Shown: positions 44,153 through 53,963, numbered from the stretch's first letter. The stretch is 64,000 bases of DNA from Lewinellaceae bacterium (GCA_020636005.1 JACJYR010000003.1:620001-684000); one strand, 5' to 3'. Notes: a model not told the origin generated them from the sequence alone. Program-made: numbers and translations.

Positions 44153-47100
44153 CTACACATCATAATTGAGCACGCTCGCCAACCACTTTTCTGCTTGTTC
44201 GGTCGTCATGCCCTTTCGTTCTGCATAATCCTCCACCTGGTCTTTTGACAACTGCCCGATGGTGAAATACTTGCTCTCCGGATGTGAAAAATACCATCCA
44301 CTGACCGAGGACGCAGGCCACATGGCATAGCTTTCCGTGAGCTTGATGCCAGTGTTTTCTTCTACCTCCAACAACTGCCAGAGTTTACCTTTTTCCGTAT
44401 GCTCCGGGCAAGCGGGATAGCCGGGCGCTGGGCGGATTCCCTGGTATTTTTCAGAGATAAGTGATTCGTTATCAAGGGTTTCATCAGATGCGTAACCCCA
44501 AAATTCCTTCCGCACCCGCTGGTGCATCCTTTCGGCAAATGCTTCGGCAAGCCTGTCGGCAAGGGCCTTTAACAGGATAGCACTGTAGTCGTCGTGTTTT
44601 GACTCAAAGTGTTGAACCCACTTGTCTATGCCCACGCCAGTTGTGACAGCAAACGCACCCAGGTAGTCCTTCTTGCCTGATTCTATTGGTGCCGTAAAAT
44701 CGGAAAGTGAAATATTGTGCTGGCCGGGTGCCTTTTCGGCCTGTTGGCGCAGGAAATGCAAATCTGTGAGGGTCTCTTCCCTTTGTTCGTCTTTGAAAAG
44801 GCGCAGGCTGTCCTGTTCCAATGCGTTGGCAGGAAAAAATCCAATCACTGCCTTTGCAGTCAACCACCGCTCGTCAATGATCCGGCGGAGCATGGATTGA
44901 GCATCGTTGAACAATTTCTTTGCTTCAATCCCGACTACCTCATCTTCAAAAATAGCTGGATATTTCCCCCTAAGCTCCCAACTTGAAAAGAAGGGTGTCC
45001 AGTCAATGTAATTGCTCAATTCTTCCAAATCATAGGCTTCGAAAACCTTCACCCCTAAAAAAGTAGGCTTGGGAGGGGAATAATTAGCCCAGTCGATGCT
45101 ATACTTGTTTGCCCTGGCCTGTTTGATGCCCAGGTATTTTTTTGATGAAGTCCGGTTTGCCCGTTGCTCCCTGATTTTGGCATAATCACTTCGTGTATCG
45201 AGCAGGTAGTTGCTCTTTGCATTCTCGTCGGAGGATGTGAGCATGGATGCGACCGCCACGCTGCGAGAAGCATCGAGGACATGAACGGTGGGACCCTGGT
45301 ATTGTGGCTCTATTTTCACGGCGGTGTGCGTACGGGAGGTAGTTGCCCCACCGATAAGCAATGGCATGGTAAAACCCTGGCGTTGCATCTCCTTGGCAAC
45401 GTGGACCATTTCATCGAGCGATGGGGTAATAAGACCACTCAGGCCAATCATATCCACTCCTTCTTTCCGGGCAGTTTCCAGGATTTTTTCTGCGGGTACC
45501 ATCACGCCGAGGTCAATGATCTCGAAATTATTGCAACTGAGCACGATGCCGACTATGTTTTTGCCAATGTCGTGAACATCGCCTTTTACCGTGGCCAGGA
45601 GTATTTTGCCCTTAGCAGAGGACAATCCGCTGGCTTCTTTTTCTTGTTCAATATAAGGTGTCAGAATAGCAACGGCCTTTTTCATCACCCTGGCACTCTT
45701 CACAACCTGTGGCAGGAACATTTTTCCGGAGCCAAACAAGTCACCCACAATATTCATCCCATCCATCAAGGGGCCCTCGATGACATGCAGTGGTTTTGGA
45801 TATTTTAGGCGAGCCTCTTCGGTGTCCTCATCTATGTAATCTGTGATCCCCTTCACCAGCGCATGTGCGAGGCGTTTTTCTACCGTTTCATCTCGCCAGG
45901 CTAAATCTTTTTGGATTTGGGTGCCGCCGTTTCCTTTTACCTTCTCGGCAAATTCGGTCAGTCGCTCTGTAGAATCTGGCCTTCGGTTAAAAATAACGTC
46001 TTCCACTCTTTCCAGCAACTCCTTGGGGATTTCTTCATAAATATCCATCATCCCGGCATTGACAATGCCCATGTCCATACCTGCCTGGATGGCGTGGTAA
46101 AGAAAAGCAGAGTGCATGGCCTCCCTTACCCGGTTATTGCCTCTAAAACTAAAGGAAAGATTGCTCACCCCGCCACTGACCTTTGCCCCTGGGCACCGCT
46201 TTTTTATCTGGCGGGTAGCTTCTATGTAATTGATAGCGTACTCATTGTGTTCGTCAATACCTGTTGCCACCGCAAAAATATTCGGATCGAATATAATGTC
46301 TTCCGGGATAAACCCGACCCGCTGGGTAAGTATGTTGTAGGCTCGTTCGCAAATGGAAACTTTCCTTTCTATCGTATCGGCCTGGCCCTGCTCGTCGAAG
46401 GCCATTACCACTGCAGCCGCACCGTACCGTCTGACCAAGGTAGCCTGCCTGATAAATTCTTCCTCGCCCTCTTTCATGGAGATGGAATTGACGACACATT
46501 TTCCTTGCACGCATTTAAGCCCGGCTTCAATAACGCTGAACTTTGAACTGTCAATCATCAAGGGGAGTTTGGCGATGTCTGGTTCCGCCATTACGAGGTT
46601 CAGGAAAGTGACCATTGCTTTTTCGGAGTCGAGAAGGCCTTCATCCATATTTACATCTATGATTTGTGCGCCACCTTCTACCTGCTGCTGGGCCACTGAG
46701 AGTGCTTCGGGGAAGTTGCCTTCTTTGATAAGCTTTGCAAATTTCTTGCTCCCGGTCACGTTGGTCCGTTCCCCGATATTGACAAAGTTGGTATTTTCCC
46801 TGATTATCAAAGGCTCAAGTCCCGCTAGCATTGTTAAATGCGGTTTCTGCTCGATTTTCCTTGGTGGAATGTTGGCTACGTGTTCTGCCATGTGGCGGAT
46901 GTGCTCCGGCGTCGTTCCACAACAACCACCAACTATATTGACAAAACCGCTGCTGACAAAGTCTTCAATGAAGCCACACATTTGGTGGGGGGTTTGGTCG
47001 TATTCGCCGAATTCATTGGGTAGGCCGGCATTGGGGTAGGCGTGGACATAACAGTCTGCGATAGCCGCCAAATCTTCCAGGTGAGGGCGCATTTCTTTGG

Positions 47101-47842
47101 CACCCAATGCACAATTCAGCCCCACACAAAAGGGTTTGGCATGTTTTACAGAAATCCAGAAGGCTTCGACAGTTTGCCCGGAAAGTGTGCGGCCGCTCGC
47201 ATCCGTGATCGTTCCGGAAATCATGATGGGCAGTTTCATGCCCCTTTCCTCAAAAATGGTATCAATGGCAAAGATAGCGGCCTTGGTATTCAGCGTGTCG
47301 GTAATTGTTTCGAGCAAAAGCAGATCGACGTTCCCGTCCAACAAACCCCTCACTTGCTCATAATAGGCATCCTTCACTTCATCGAATGTGACGGCCCGGA
47401 AACCAGGATCGTTGAGGTCTGGCGAAAGGGAGAGCATTTTGTTTAGTGGCCCGAGCGAGCCGGCCACAAAACGTGGTTTGTTGGGATTTTGGGCGGTGAA
47501 ATCATCTGCTGCTTTTCTGGCGACTTTTGCAGCAGCCAGGTTGATCTCATAAGCCAGATCCTGCATGTCGTAATCTGCCTGCGAATAGTAGTTTGCATTA
47601 AAAGTATTGGTCTCAATAACGTCCGCTCCAGCCTTCAGGTATTCCCGGTGGATAGCTTCGATGATGCCAGGTTGGGTAATTGACAACAAGTCGTTGTTGC
47701 CCTTAATATCCGAGGGCCAATCGGCAAAGCGGTCGCCCCGGTAATCCTTTTCACTGAGTTTGTATTGCTGGATCATGGTGCCCATAGCACCATCTAAAAT
47801 CAGGATTCTCTCCTGGATAGCTTGTTGTAGGGATGTTGTCAT
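44153..47842 (-). CDS. metH: Cobalamin-dependent methionine synthase
   Basis: MetH transfers a methyl group from methyltetrahydrofolate to homocysteine by way of cobalamin. The ATG complementary to 47840-47842 gives 1229 residues, the size of E. coli MetH; a longer frame adds 33 unrelated residues. All four modules are visible. The homocysteine domain carries zinc ligands in VGGCCGTTPEH (C307, C308). The folate domain contains INIGERTNVTGSKKF-type sequence near 350. The B12 domain has the DxHxxG motif DVHDIGKNIVG (D755, H757, G760). The reactivation domain has RPAPGYPACPEH near the C-terminus. No cobalamin or SAM riboswitch was recognised in the 190-bp leader. Confidence 0.97.
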   Translation of the reverse strand: MTTSLQQAIQERILILDGAMGTMIQQYKLSEKDYRGDRFADWPSDIKGNNDLLSITQPGIIEAIHREYLKAGADVIETNTFNANYYSQADYDMQDLAYEINLAAAKVARKAADDFTAQNPNKPRFVAGSLGPLNKMLSLSPDLNDPGFRAVTFDEVKDAYYEQVRGLLDGNVDLLLLETITDTLNTKAAIFAIDTIFEERGMKLPIMISGTITDASGRTLSGQTVEAFWISVKHAKPFCVGLNCALGAKEMRPHLEDLAAIADCYVHAYPNAGLPNEFGEYDQTPHQMCGFIEDFVSSGFVNIVGGCCGTTPEHIRHMAEHVANIPPRKIEQKPHLTMLAGLEPLIIRENTNFVNIGERTNVTGSKKFAKLIKEGNFPEALSVAQQQVEGGAQIIDVNMDEGLLDSEKAMVTFLNLVMAEPDIAKLPLMIDSSKFSVIEAGLKCVQGKCVVNSISMKEGEEEFIRQATLVRRYGAAAVVMAFDEQGQADTIERKVSICERAYNILTQRVGFIPEDIIFDPNIFAVATGIDEHNEYAINYIEATRQIKKRCPGAKVSGGVSNLSFSFRGNNRVREAMHSAFLYHAIQAGMDMGIVNAGMMDIYEEIPKELLERVEDVIFNRRPDSTERLTEFAEKVKGNGGTQIQKDLAWRDETVEKRLAHALVKGITDYIDEDTEEARLKYPKPLHVIEGPLMDGMNIVGDLFGSGKMFLPQVVKSARVMKKAVAILTPYIEQEKEASGLSSAKGKILLATVKGDVHDIGKNIVGIVLSCNNFEIIDLGVMVPAEKILETARKEGVDMIGLSGLITPSLDEMVHVAKEMQRQGFTMPLLIGGATTSRTHTAVKIEPQYQGPTVHVLDASRSVAVASMLTSSDENAKSNYLLDTRSDYAKIREQRANRTSSKKYLGIKQARANKYSIDWANYSPPKPTFLGVKVFEAYDLEELSNYIDWTPFFSSWELRGKYPAIFEDEVVGIEAKKLFNDAQSMLRRIIDERWLTAKAVIGFFPANALEQDSLRLFKDEQREETLTDLHFLRQQAEKAPGQHNISLSDFTAPIESGKKDYLGAFAVTTGVGIDKWVQHFESKHDDYSAILLKALADRLAEAFAERMHQRVRKEFWGYASDETLDNESLISEKYQGIRPAPGYPACPEHTEKGKLWQLLEVEENTGIKLTESYAMWPASSVSGWYFSHPESKYFTIGQLSKDQVEDYAERKGMTTEQAEKWLASVLNYDV

Positions 47843-48033
47843 GTAAACTGAAAATTTTGGTGTAGAAATGCTTTGAGGGTTACTTTTGTTTAAAACGAGA
47901 AGATGACCAGTTGGTGGGAGGTTTTCTACGGCAAGGGGCAAAGATATTGAATTCCATACTTACAGCCCAATTTGGTTTTTTTTAAATTCAATGCTTCCGG
48001 CCAATGGAGCATCATTAAGGGCCGGATGGCCGG

Positions 48034-48405
48034 CTAAGAAGCAGCGTCCATGATTATCTCCTCCCCGCTCTGCGACCATGGCGGTGAGACAATGCACAAA
48101 AATTCGAGCTTATTGTTGCCCGTATTTTCCAGGGATTGGATAGCCCCTGCTGGCACCAACAGGGTGTCGTTTTGCTCAACTTGATATTGACTACCTTCAA
48201 TAGTAGCCTGGCCATAGCCACACAGGAAAAAGTAAACCTCCGTGCCGGCCAATCGGTGCGGCAGTGATGATTGACCTACTTCAAGACTTGCAAATGCAAG
48301 GGAGTAAGGCAACACAACTCCACTATTTTCAGGATGCAACACTTCTTTTAACCGGGTTAAATCCCCGGCTATTATCGTATCAATATCATTAAACTTTTTC
48401 AGCAT
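48034..48405 (-). CDS. Cupin-domain protein
   Basis: The 123-residue protein is a single small cupin barrel. Motif 1 reads LPHRLAGTEVYFFLCGYGQA (about residues 48-67), with the histidine and glutamate of the metal site. Motif 2 is reduced, in LLVPAGAIQSLENTGN (about 82-97), where the usual histidine is replaced by glutamine. It is therefore not certain to bind metal. No signal peptide is present. It lies about 190 bp upstream of metH on the same strand. The role is unknown; such proteins are often small-molecule binding or isomerase-like. Confidence 0.8.
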   Translation of the reverse strand: MLKKFNDIDTIIAGDLTRLKEVLHPENSGVVLPYSLAFASLEVGQSSLPHRLAGTEVYFFLCGYGQATIEGSQYQVEQNDTLLVPAGAIQSLENTGNNKLEFLCIVSPPWSQSGEEIIMDAAS

Positions 48406-48493
48406 GGCGATATTTAAGCTTTGTTCCAGCCCGGATAAGACATCATTCAGCGGCCAGTAGATTATTCAAAACTGGTCCTACAAAATGCGCTTT

Positions 48494-48605
48494 TAGGATC
48501 GAAGGAAAAATAATCCCGATTTCACATCGGGATTATTTTTAAAAAACCCCTCCATTGCTGGGGTTTTCAAAATCAAAATGATGAATTTATTTTTTCATCG
48601 TTACT
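48494..48605. repeat. ~111-bp dispersed repeat A, copy 2 (reverse orientation)
   Basis: Reverse complement of copy 1 at 21422-21532, with two substitutions and a single-base indel noticed outside the loop. Its outer end coincides with the stop codon of the DUF3108 gene (48605). The hairpin (about 48508-48540) keeps the loop TTCAC on the plus strand in both copies although the flanks are reversed. Confidence 0.85.
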
Positions 48606-49474
48606 TAATCGTTGACGAAGGAGTTCAAGGAGTAGCGAAGGCCCTTGTAGGATTTTAAAACAGCTTTTACAGAACCAACGGAAAGCGGGGATTCAATGAT
48701 GAGCGGCAACCTGTTTGAGTCGTCTGTCACCCAAACATTCATATCTGTGTCCTTGGGGAAAATTTCGCCTTCAATCACTTGCGGGCTGAACCTCATGGTA
48801 TCAAATTTCCCCAGCCCTTTTATTTTTTTACCACTTTCTTTTCCACGGTAGGTTACCTCCAGCGGCCATGTCTCCTTGTCAGCAAAGATTTTAATGGGAA
48901 AAGAATCACCTGGTTGGTAATCGTCGTACCGGATATTACGGGCGAAATACAAAATGGAAAGCATGTCGTGCATACACCCATCCAAAGTGTAGGATTTGCG
49001 TTCCCGGATGTCGTTTTTTGCCTTGCCCCTTTCATTGTAACAGGTTTTGCGTGATTGGTCAAAATTCAAATAATCGTACAACCTGTATTTGCCTTCCTCA
49101 ATGTTCCGGATGGACATGATGGGCAACAAATTGTCTTTTTGTACCCAGGTATCGTAGTAGTCCCGCACCTTGAAAAACCAATCATAGGTGTGATAGGTCT
49201 CCCCAACGACCTGATAATGATATTGGTCGTCGTCGTCAATAACCCGGAAAGTGATTTCGGCCGCAGAGAGCCAAACAAAATTCCAGTTGTAATAAACTTT
49301 ATAGGTCAGTTCTTCCCCTGCTTGGAAAGCAAAGTTGGAAGTATTGCAGGGATTGGCGGTTAATTTCCCAAGACCGGGATTAGTAGGATTTGTCTCGCTC
49401 GGTTCGGGTAGGTGAACAAACGGGAACAGAAGTAGCAAAGTGCTGAAAAAGAAGGATTTAGGAGTTGTTGCCAT
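48605..49474 (-). CDS. DUF3108 domain-containing exported protein
   Basis: The 289-residue product (ATG complementary to 49472-49474; a start 12 bp further upstream is possible) has a signal peptide (KSFFFSTLLLLFPFVHL). The DUF3108 region begins FAFQAGEELTYKVYYNWNFV (about residues 48-67) and includes YDWFFKVRDYYDTWV and a lipid-binding-type beta sandwich to the C-terminus. DUF3108 proteins are periplasmic and of unknown function. The gene overlaps the stop codon of the upstream flippase-like gene (49458) by 17 bp, which suggests translational coupling and a shared envelope role. Confidence 0.85.
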   Translation of the reverse strand: MATTPKSFFFSTLLLLFPFVHLPEPSETNPTNPGLGKLTANPCNTSNFAFQAGEELTYKVYYNWNFVWLSAAEITFRVIDDDDQYHYQVVGETYHTYDWFFKVRDYYDTWVQKDNLLPIMSIRNIEEGKYRLYDYLNFDQSRKTCYNERGKAKNDIRERKSYTLDGCMHDMLSILYFARNIRYDDYQPGDSFPIKIFADKETWPLEVTYRGKESGKKIKGLGKFDTMRFSPQVIEGEIFPKDTDMNVWVTDDSNRLPLIIESPLSVGSVKAVLKSYKGLRYSLNSFVND

Positions 49475-50492
49475 TTTCAAAACCAAGTGATTTCAGTATG
49501 TTGGTTTGGACGATAAATACAAAGCCGAGTAACGAAGGAAATGCAATGTTTATTACGAATAGCGTAAAGGAGGAGGCCAGGATACCCGTTTGATCGTCGC
49601 TGAAATGGCCCCAGATAAGCAACGCCAATTCTCCTCTGGCGAGGAGCCCCATAACCGGTGGGAGCGGGATGCTGGCCTGAACCAGAAAAATCGTGGCGAT
49701 ACCTGACATACCCTCCACCCAGGGGGCTTTTACATCATAAAATTGCAACAAAAGATAATATTGGGTTGAATAGGTCAGGTAGCGAAAGAACGAGAAGGCC
49801 AGGGCTGTTGCCAATTCTCTTGATCGGTATTTTTTCAGCACGACAAGATGTTGAAGGTATTTTTTCAAGTTGTGAATGAAAGGCAACCTTTTCGCCAGGG
49901 GAATTACCAGGTCAATATTGAAAAAGCAAAAAAACAGTATCACAGTCAGTATAGCCCCAAGGCAAAGGGCACTGACCAGCAAATAGGGTTCGAATTCATA
50001 ATTTTTCAGGAAATAGGCTGCCCCGAGCAGCCCAACTGATAATAAAACCAATAGTTGGCTCAGGCTGCCCACCATCGTTGCAATTACGGCCTTCCAATTG
50101 TCTTTTGCCTCTACGAAAAGAACCCGCCCGCCATATTCACCCACTCTGTTCGGCGTAAAAATTCCGATGGTCGTGCCAGCAAGGATGGCTTTAAACGTTT
50201 GCCAAAAACTTAGCTTGGCAAAAGACCGGACGAGGTTGTTCCACTTTATGGCCTCCAACGCAACATTTAAGGGAACCAAGCCCACCGCAAACATTAGCCA
50301 AATGATACCTGGGTACTGAAAGTTTAATTTGAAGGTGTTCCATAGCTCGGCTGCATTATCCCTTGAAAACACCTGACGGTAGATGGCCCAGGCCAACAAG
50401 AGCGTGATGAGCATTTTTAACAAGAGTTCCAGGTGTTTTTTTCTGGGTTCAACCAAAAAAATTGGGATTTTGTGGATTGGCATTTTTTGCAT
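49458..50492 (-). CDS. Lysylphosphatidylglycerol-synthase-type membrane flippase (UPF0104)
   Basis: The 344-residue protein has about eight membrane segments and belongs to the lysylphosphatidylglycerol synthase transmembrane-domain family. The diagnostic block is LAGTTIGIFTPNRVGEYGGR (about residues 104-123), followed by a membrane segment after ATMVGSLSQLLVLLSVGLLG. A second conserved area is ATIFLVQASIPLPPVMGLLA near 263-282. The lysyl-tRNA-dependent domain is absent, so only the lipid-translocating part is present. Such proteins may move lipids or polyprenyl sugars. It is co-transcribed with the overlapping DUF3108 gene. Confidence 0.88.
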   Translation of the reverse strand: MQKMPIHKIPIFLVEPRKKHLELLLKMLITLLLAWAIYRQVFSRDNAAELWNTFKLNFQYPGIIWLMFAVGLVPLNVALEAIKWNNLVRSFAKLSFWQTFKAILAGTTIGIFTPNRVGEYGGRVLFVEAKDNWKAVIATMVGSLSQLLVLLSVGLLGAAYFLKNYEFEPYLLVSALCLGAILTVILFFCFFNIDLVIPLAKRLPFIHNLKKYLQHLVVLKKYRSRELATALAFSFFRYLTYSTQYYLLLQFYDVKAPWVEGMSGIATIFLVQASIPLPPVMGLLARGELALLIWGHFSDDQTGILASSFTLFVINIAFPSLLGFVFIVQTNILKSLGFENGNNS

Positions 50493-50633
50493 TCAGGATA
50501 AAAGCAATTCAAACAGCAACAAATCTAATGCGGTTGGCGAAGGAAAAAAATACTATTGGTAGATTACTTGCTCAACTCCCGCCCGCTGACGAGTTGCCCG
50601 TAGTAGGGTAGGGGGCAGCAACGAAAAGGTCGG

Positions 50634-50681
50634 AGCGTCGGCTTTAGCCGGCGACGGCCCATGCCGGCTAAAGCCTACGCT
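50634..50681. repeat. Dispersed GCCGGCTAAAGCC repeat, copy 2 (full palindrome)
   Basis: Left arm AGCGTCGGCTTTAGCCGGC (50634-50652) and right arm GCCGGCTAAAGCCTACGCT (50663-50681) pair over 19 bp with one mismatch, around a 10-bp centre. It is followed by ACTTG, as in copy 1 at 15415-15446. Confidence 0.75.
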
Positions 50682-50852
50682 ACTTGAATGCTATTGGCTG
50701 TTAGCCACTGGCAGTTGGCATTTTTACAAATGCACGACCAGTCCCGTATTTTGGGAAAACATAAAGATAGTCACGATTCGCTATCAAAAAGACAAACTAT
50801 TGTTTAACATAACAAAAATTATAAAATTTAGATGTCAAAGTAAACTTCAAGC

Positions 50853-50888
50853 ACAAAGGGCGTTCGGCACCAGCCGAACGCCCTTTGT
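50853..50888 (-). terminator. Perfect 16-bp hairpin downstream of the coiled-coil lipoprotein gene
   Basis: ACAAAGGGCGTTCGGC (50853-50868) pairs without mismatch with GCCGAACGCCCTTTGT (50873-50888) across an ACCA loop. It lies 57 bp past the stop codon of the lipoprotein gene on the minus strand. The T-tract is weak but the stem is very stable. Confidence 0.7.
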
Positions 50889-50944
50889 ATAGAAAACTCT
50901 TTACCATTGCCAAACTAAACCCGTTAGCAATTGGTTAAAACAGC

Positions 50945-51352
50945 TTATCGTTCGTTGTTATCACCAATGTCTTGCAGTGTATTTCGAACATTTTGCTTGA
51001 ACTCATCCCACTCTTTTTCTGTCTTATTCCCGAACTCGTTAAGATCCTGCGCCAATTGATTTTTCTTGGCTTCCAATTGATTGATCTCTTCCTGGATCTT
51101 TTCCTTGCTGTCCGCAGTTGCATTCTCCAGGTTGTTTTTAAGTTCTGCCAGGCGCTTGTCAATACTGCTTTGCGCATCCTGAATGTTCGACTTCAGTTCT
51201 TCCTTTTCTTTTTTCAGGGCATCGCCCATGTCGTCCGCAGCTTCTTCCATGTGTTCCTTGGCGCTATCGGCTTGAGGATTGTTCCCGCACGAATTTAGGC
51301 TAAACCAGCCCAACAGGGTTACCAGCAAAAGATTGAAACTCAATTTCTTCAT
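50945..51352 (-). CDS. Coiled-coil lipoprotein, unknown function
   Basis: The 135-residue product has a lipoprotein signal (MKKLSFNLLLVTLLGWFSLN) with C22 in lipobox LNS-C. The mature part (about 28-135) is one long, highly charged helix with regular heptads (AADDMGDALKKEKEELKSNI, LAELKNNLENATADSKEKIQ). It is likely an anchored periplasmic coiled coil similar in style to Lpp or YgaP-type stress lipoproteins, although no named family was recognised. It is the last gene of the minus-strand stress run and ends before a strong hairpin. Confidence 0.75.
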   Translation of the reverse strand: MKKLSFNLLLVTLLGWFSLNSCGNNPQADSAKEHMEEAADDMGDALKKEKEELKSNIQDAQSSIDKRLAELKNNLENATADSKEKIQEEINQLEAKKNQLAQDLNEFGNKTEKEWDEFKQNVRNTLQDIGDNNER

Positions 51353-51492
51353 GGTTTTTATTTTTAGTTTTTAGTTAGAAATATTGATATTCATAGATGG
51401 CTTTTACAACAGTTGTTTCATTTGAATATCAAAGTATAAGTACCTGAATTATAAAGGATTAAGTATCAAGATGTTCAATGGCTTTTTGGTGG

Positions 51493-52182
51493 TTAATCTT
51501 TCTTTAGGTTGAAAGAACTGAGTTGGCTTCTGACTTCTGACCAATTTTCCTCCCGCAACTTAAGTATTTGAGCTTTTTCTTCGATTGATTTTACCTTGTT
51601 GTTTAGCTCTTTAGTCAGTTCTGCATTGCGGGCAGTTAATTTTTCTATCTCCTTTCTATTGTCTTCCATTTCGTTTTGCATACGCCCTTTATCGTCATTC
51701 AAATCCTTCAGGGATGACTGAATACCCTGTATTTGCTCCGTATAATATCCGGGCAAAAATCCATTCAAAAACTGTTTGGTAATGTCTTCAAGGTGTTTGT
51801 ATTCGAGCGGGTAACCATTCTTGTTGATAAAAATATCGTACCCGAAGGAACCATAAACACACATTTTGGTCATATCTTCCTCTTTAACGATGCGCGTGTA
51901 AAAGTCCATTTTCTTATTGGATACAGCTTTAAAATCTATCCCTTCCGCAGAAAGGACATCCTTATTAGTCAGGAAGCCATATCCCTTCAATTTAACGTCG
52001 TATTCCTTTTTCATGAAATCTTCCCAGGCTTCTTTTACCTTGTCAGGTTCTGGCGCTAATATAACTTCAATACAGGGGCGCATTTCTTTTTCATGCTTAA
52101 CTTGGCCGTCCCCTATTTGCATGGTTTGGGCTATCAAGAATTGAAAGCAAAACAATAACGAAATAGTTAGTATTTTTTTCAT
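51493..52182 (-). CDS. Exported protein with C-terminal coiled coil, unknown function
   Basis: The 229-residue product has a signal peptide (residues 1-18, MKKILTISLLFCFQFLIA). A globular domain (about 30-140) follows, containing VILAPEPDKVKEAWEDFMKK and YGSFGYDIFINKNGYPLEYK. A coiled coil (about 155-225) carries DLNDDKGRMQNEMEDNRKEI. This arrangement is common in uncharacterised Bacteroidota proteins. No family name was recalled. It is a single minus-strand gene with 140-bp and 225-bp flanking gaps. Confidence 0.7.
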   Translation of the reverse strand: MKKILTISLLFCFQFLIAQTMQIGDGQVKHEKEMRPCIEVILAPEPDKVKEAWEDFMKKEYDVKLKGYGFLTNKDVLSAEGIDFKAVSNKKMDFYTRIVKEEDMTKMCVYGSFGYDIFINKNGYPLEYKHLEDITKQFLNGFLPGYYTEQIQGIQSSLKDLNDDKGRMQNEMEDNRKEIEKLTARNAELTKELNNKVKSIEEKAQILKLREENWSEVRSQLSSFNLKKD

Positions 52183-52407
52183 GGTAGTTTAATGTTTAGA
52201 TGATGGATGAACCTTAATTTTTAAATTGATTATCAAATAATTGTGAACGAATTTTAGAAGATAAACAACCATTTAATAACATTGTTCAGCCAAATTGAAG
52301 GCAATCTTGAAGGGGAAAATACAATGGTTATAGATACTCACTAAAATACACGTAAGAAAACTAATGAATTTTGAATTCTTGGTGATACTCTCCCCTACCC
52401 TATTTTT

Positions 52408-53532
52408 TCATTTTGATCGCTTAAAGAAATTACGCAAACGAAAACGCTCACTGTTCCATTTCAACCTGAATGCCTCCTGATCGCCCGAAATTTCGTCACT
52501 CAACAAATAACTTACGGGCTTCCACGCATTGGATTGTTGGAGTATTTCCTTCAAAACTGCTGTTGCAGGCAGCGAAAGCACCATGCCTGCGATACCCCAT
52601 ATTTCAGCCCCCACCAGGAGCGCAACGATTGCTGCTAGGGGGTTCACTTTTACGGTAGAACCTACCACATTCGGCGTTATCAAATTGCCTTCCAGGCCTT
52701 GGACCGCAATGAAAAGGGCCACTACAGCAAAGGGCTGCCACGATTGCTCTGCGGTAGCCAAAGCATAAAGAAAAGGCAAAAAACCTCCTATAAATGTACC
52801 TATATAGGGAATAATTGCCAGCATGGCTGCCAGGAATCCCCAAAAAAAAGCATGCTTGATCCCAATCATCCAAAGGCCTAACGAGAGCAATGTACCTAAT
52901 ATCAGGATGACCAGAAAAAGGCCGGAAAGGTATTTTTGGATTACTGTTTGGATTTTTTGTATCAGTTCAGAAATATGAGACTGTTCCTTGTCCCCCTTTT
53001 GCATTAGTATAAATTGTTTAAATGCAGATCGATACAAAAGAAACAAAAAAGTATAAATTATGGACAAAAAAAAGCTGGTGAAAAAGGAGGCAGAAGACAT
53101 AAAACCTCCTCCAACATTGGCTAACGGCTGATTCAAAATCTTTGGTAATTGTTCTTTGATGAATTTATCCGTTTCGGCTTGTGAAAAGCCAAATGTACTT
53201 TTTGTCCAATTATACAAAACCTCCACCCCTGTATTGACTTTTTCCTTGATGGACGGCATGTCGTCAAACACATTGACCAATTGGGTAGAAAAAAAGAAAA
53301 GCAGCATCACAAAAGGTATTGCGACTGCTAACATGGAAAAAAAAATGGACGGGATTCGCCATTTTACCCACCGCTCGAATAAGGCACAAACAGGTTTCAA
53401 CATGAAGGCGAATAATGCACCGAAGGCCAGCGGGATTAGGATATTTTGCCCAACCACCAATAGATATATGCCAAGGAACAGAAGTACGGCGAATGCTGTA
53501 ATGCGCTGGATACTGACAGAGTTGGATTGCAT
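52408..53532 (-). CDS. AI-2E-family (PerM-type) membrane transporter
   Basis: The 374-residue protein has seven to eight membrane segments in the order of the AI-2E/UPF0118 family: three at the N-terminus (about 10-85), a soluble domain, then four from about 150 on. The family's conserved blocks are FGFLAAMLAIIPYIG-like sequence (here AFFWGFLAAMLAIIPYIGTF, about 228-247), VQGLEGNLITPNVVGSTVKV (near 278-297) and EIWGIAGMVLSLPATAVLKE (near 310-329). Members move small molecules or ions; some were tied to quorum signals, others to Na+/H+ exchange. The substrate here is unknown. Confidence 0.9.
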   Translation of the reverse strand: MQSNSVSIQRITAFAVLLFLGIYLLVVGQNILIPLAFGALFAFMLKPVCALFERWVKWRIPSIFFSMLAVAIPFVMLLFFFSTQLVNVFDDMPSIKEKVNTGVEVLYNWTKSTFGFSQAETDKFIKEQLPKILNQPLANVGGGFMSSASFFTSFFLSIIYTFLFLLYRSAFKQFILMQKGDKEQSHISELIQKIQTVIQKYLSGLFLVILILGTLLSLGLWMIGIKHAFFWGFLAAMLAIIPYIGTFIGGFLPFLYALATAEQSWQPFAVVALFIAVQGLEGNLITPNVVGSTVKVNPLAAIVALLVGAEIWGIAGMVLSLPATAVLKEILQQSNAWKPVSYLLSDEISGDQEAFRLKWNSERFRLRNFFKRSK

Positions 53533-53615
53533 GTTACATAAGTTGGTTCCCCGCTAAGGTAGGCTAAATCCTGGCAAAGTTGAACTAACATTATCTTCGA
53601 TTTCCAATTCTTGTT

Positions 53616-53945
53616 TTATTTTCCGGCCACTGCTGTACGGTCTTGGATTTTTACTTTATCTAAGAAACTAATCAACGACATGTTGGCATAAGTACCATAG
53701 CTGGACACAACCGTACCCTTTTCTCCGTTCTTGCTGCGAAGTGCAAAAACGACAGACATATCGGAAGGGTTGGTTTCCCCTTCAAAACGATGGTACTCTA
53801 CTATGCAAAGGTCTTCAGGGCGGTATTTTTTCCCGGATCCCAGGGATTCCAAAAATTTGTCCCTTAATTTAAACCCATTTTTATAACCTTTTTGACTGAG
53901 TTTGTTCAACGCATCAACCATAGTCCTGTATTTTGAGAGTTTCAT
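53616..53945 (-). CDS. Small conserved protein often labelled phosphoribosylpyrophosphate synthetase-like
   Basis: The 109-residue cytosolic protein reads TMVDALNKLSQKGYKNGFKL, then YRPEDLCIVEYHRFEGETNP, SDMSVVFALRSKNGEKGTVV and SSYGTYANMSLISFL. This matches a short Bacteroidota family whose members are annotated as phosphoribosylpyrophosphate synthetase although they are far too short for that enzyme (over 300 residues). True activity is unlikely. It starts 18 bp after the upstream membrane protein's stop and is probably in the same transcript. Confidence 0.7.
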   Translation of the reverse strand: MKLSKYRTMVDALNKLSQKGYKNGFKLRDKFLESLGSGKKYRPEDLCIVEYHRFEGETNPSDMSVVFALRSKNGEKGTVVSSYGTYANMSLISFLDKVKIQDRTAVAGK

Positions 53946-53963
53946 GGTGCTATATTTTGATGA

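Larger units (their letters stand above)
50493..50944. other. 452-bp gap holding repeats and a terminator
   Basis: No gene was seen. The gap contains the palindromic repeat at 50634-50681, a TTGGC-type repeat near 50690-50720 and the hairpin at 50853-50888. Confidence 0.6.

Noticed and set aside
47843..48033. Cobalamin or SAM riboswitch upstream of metH
   Set aside because: No B12-box or SAM-type conserved core was found in the leader.
53616..53945. Real phosphoribosylpyrophosphate synthetase
   Set aside because: At 109 residues it is far too short and lacks the PRPP-binding loop; only the database-style name of the family matches.
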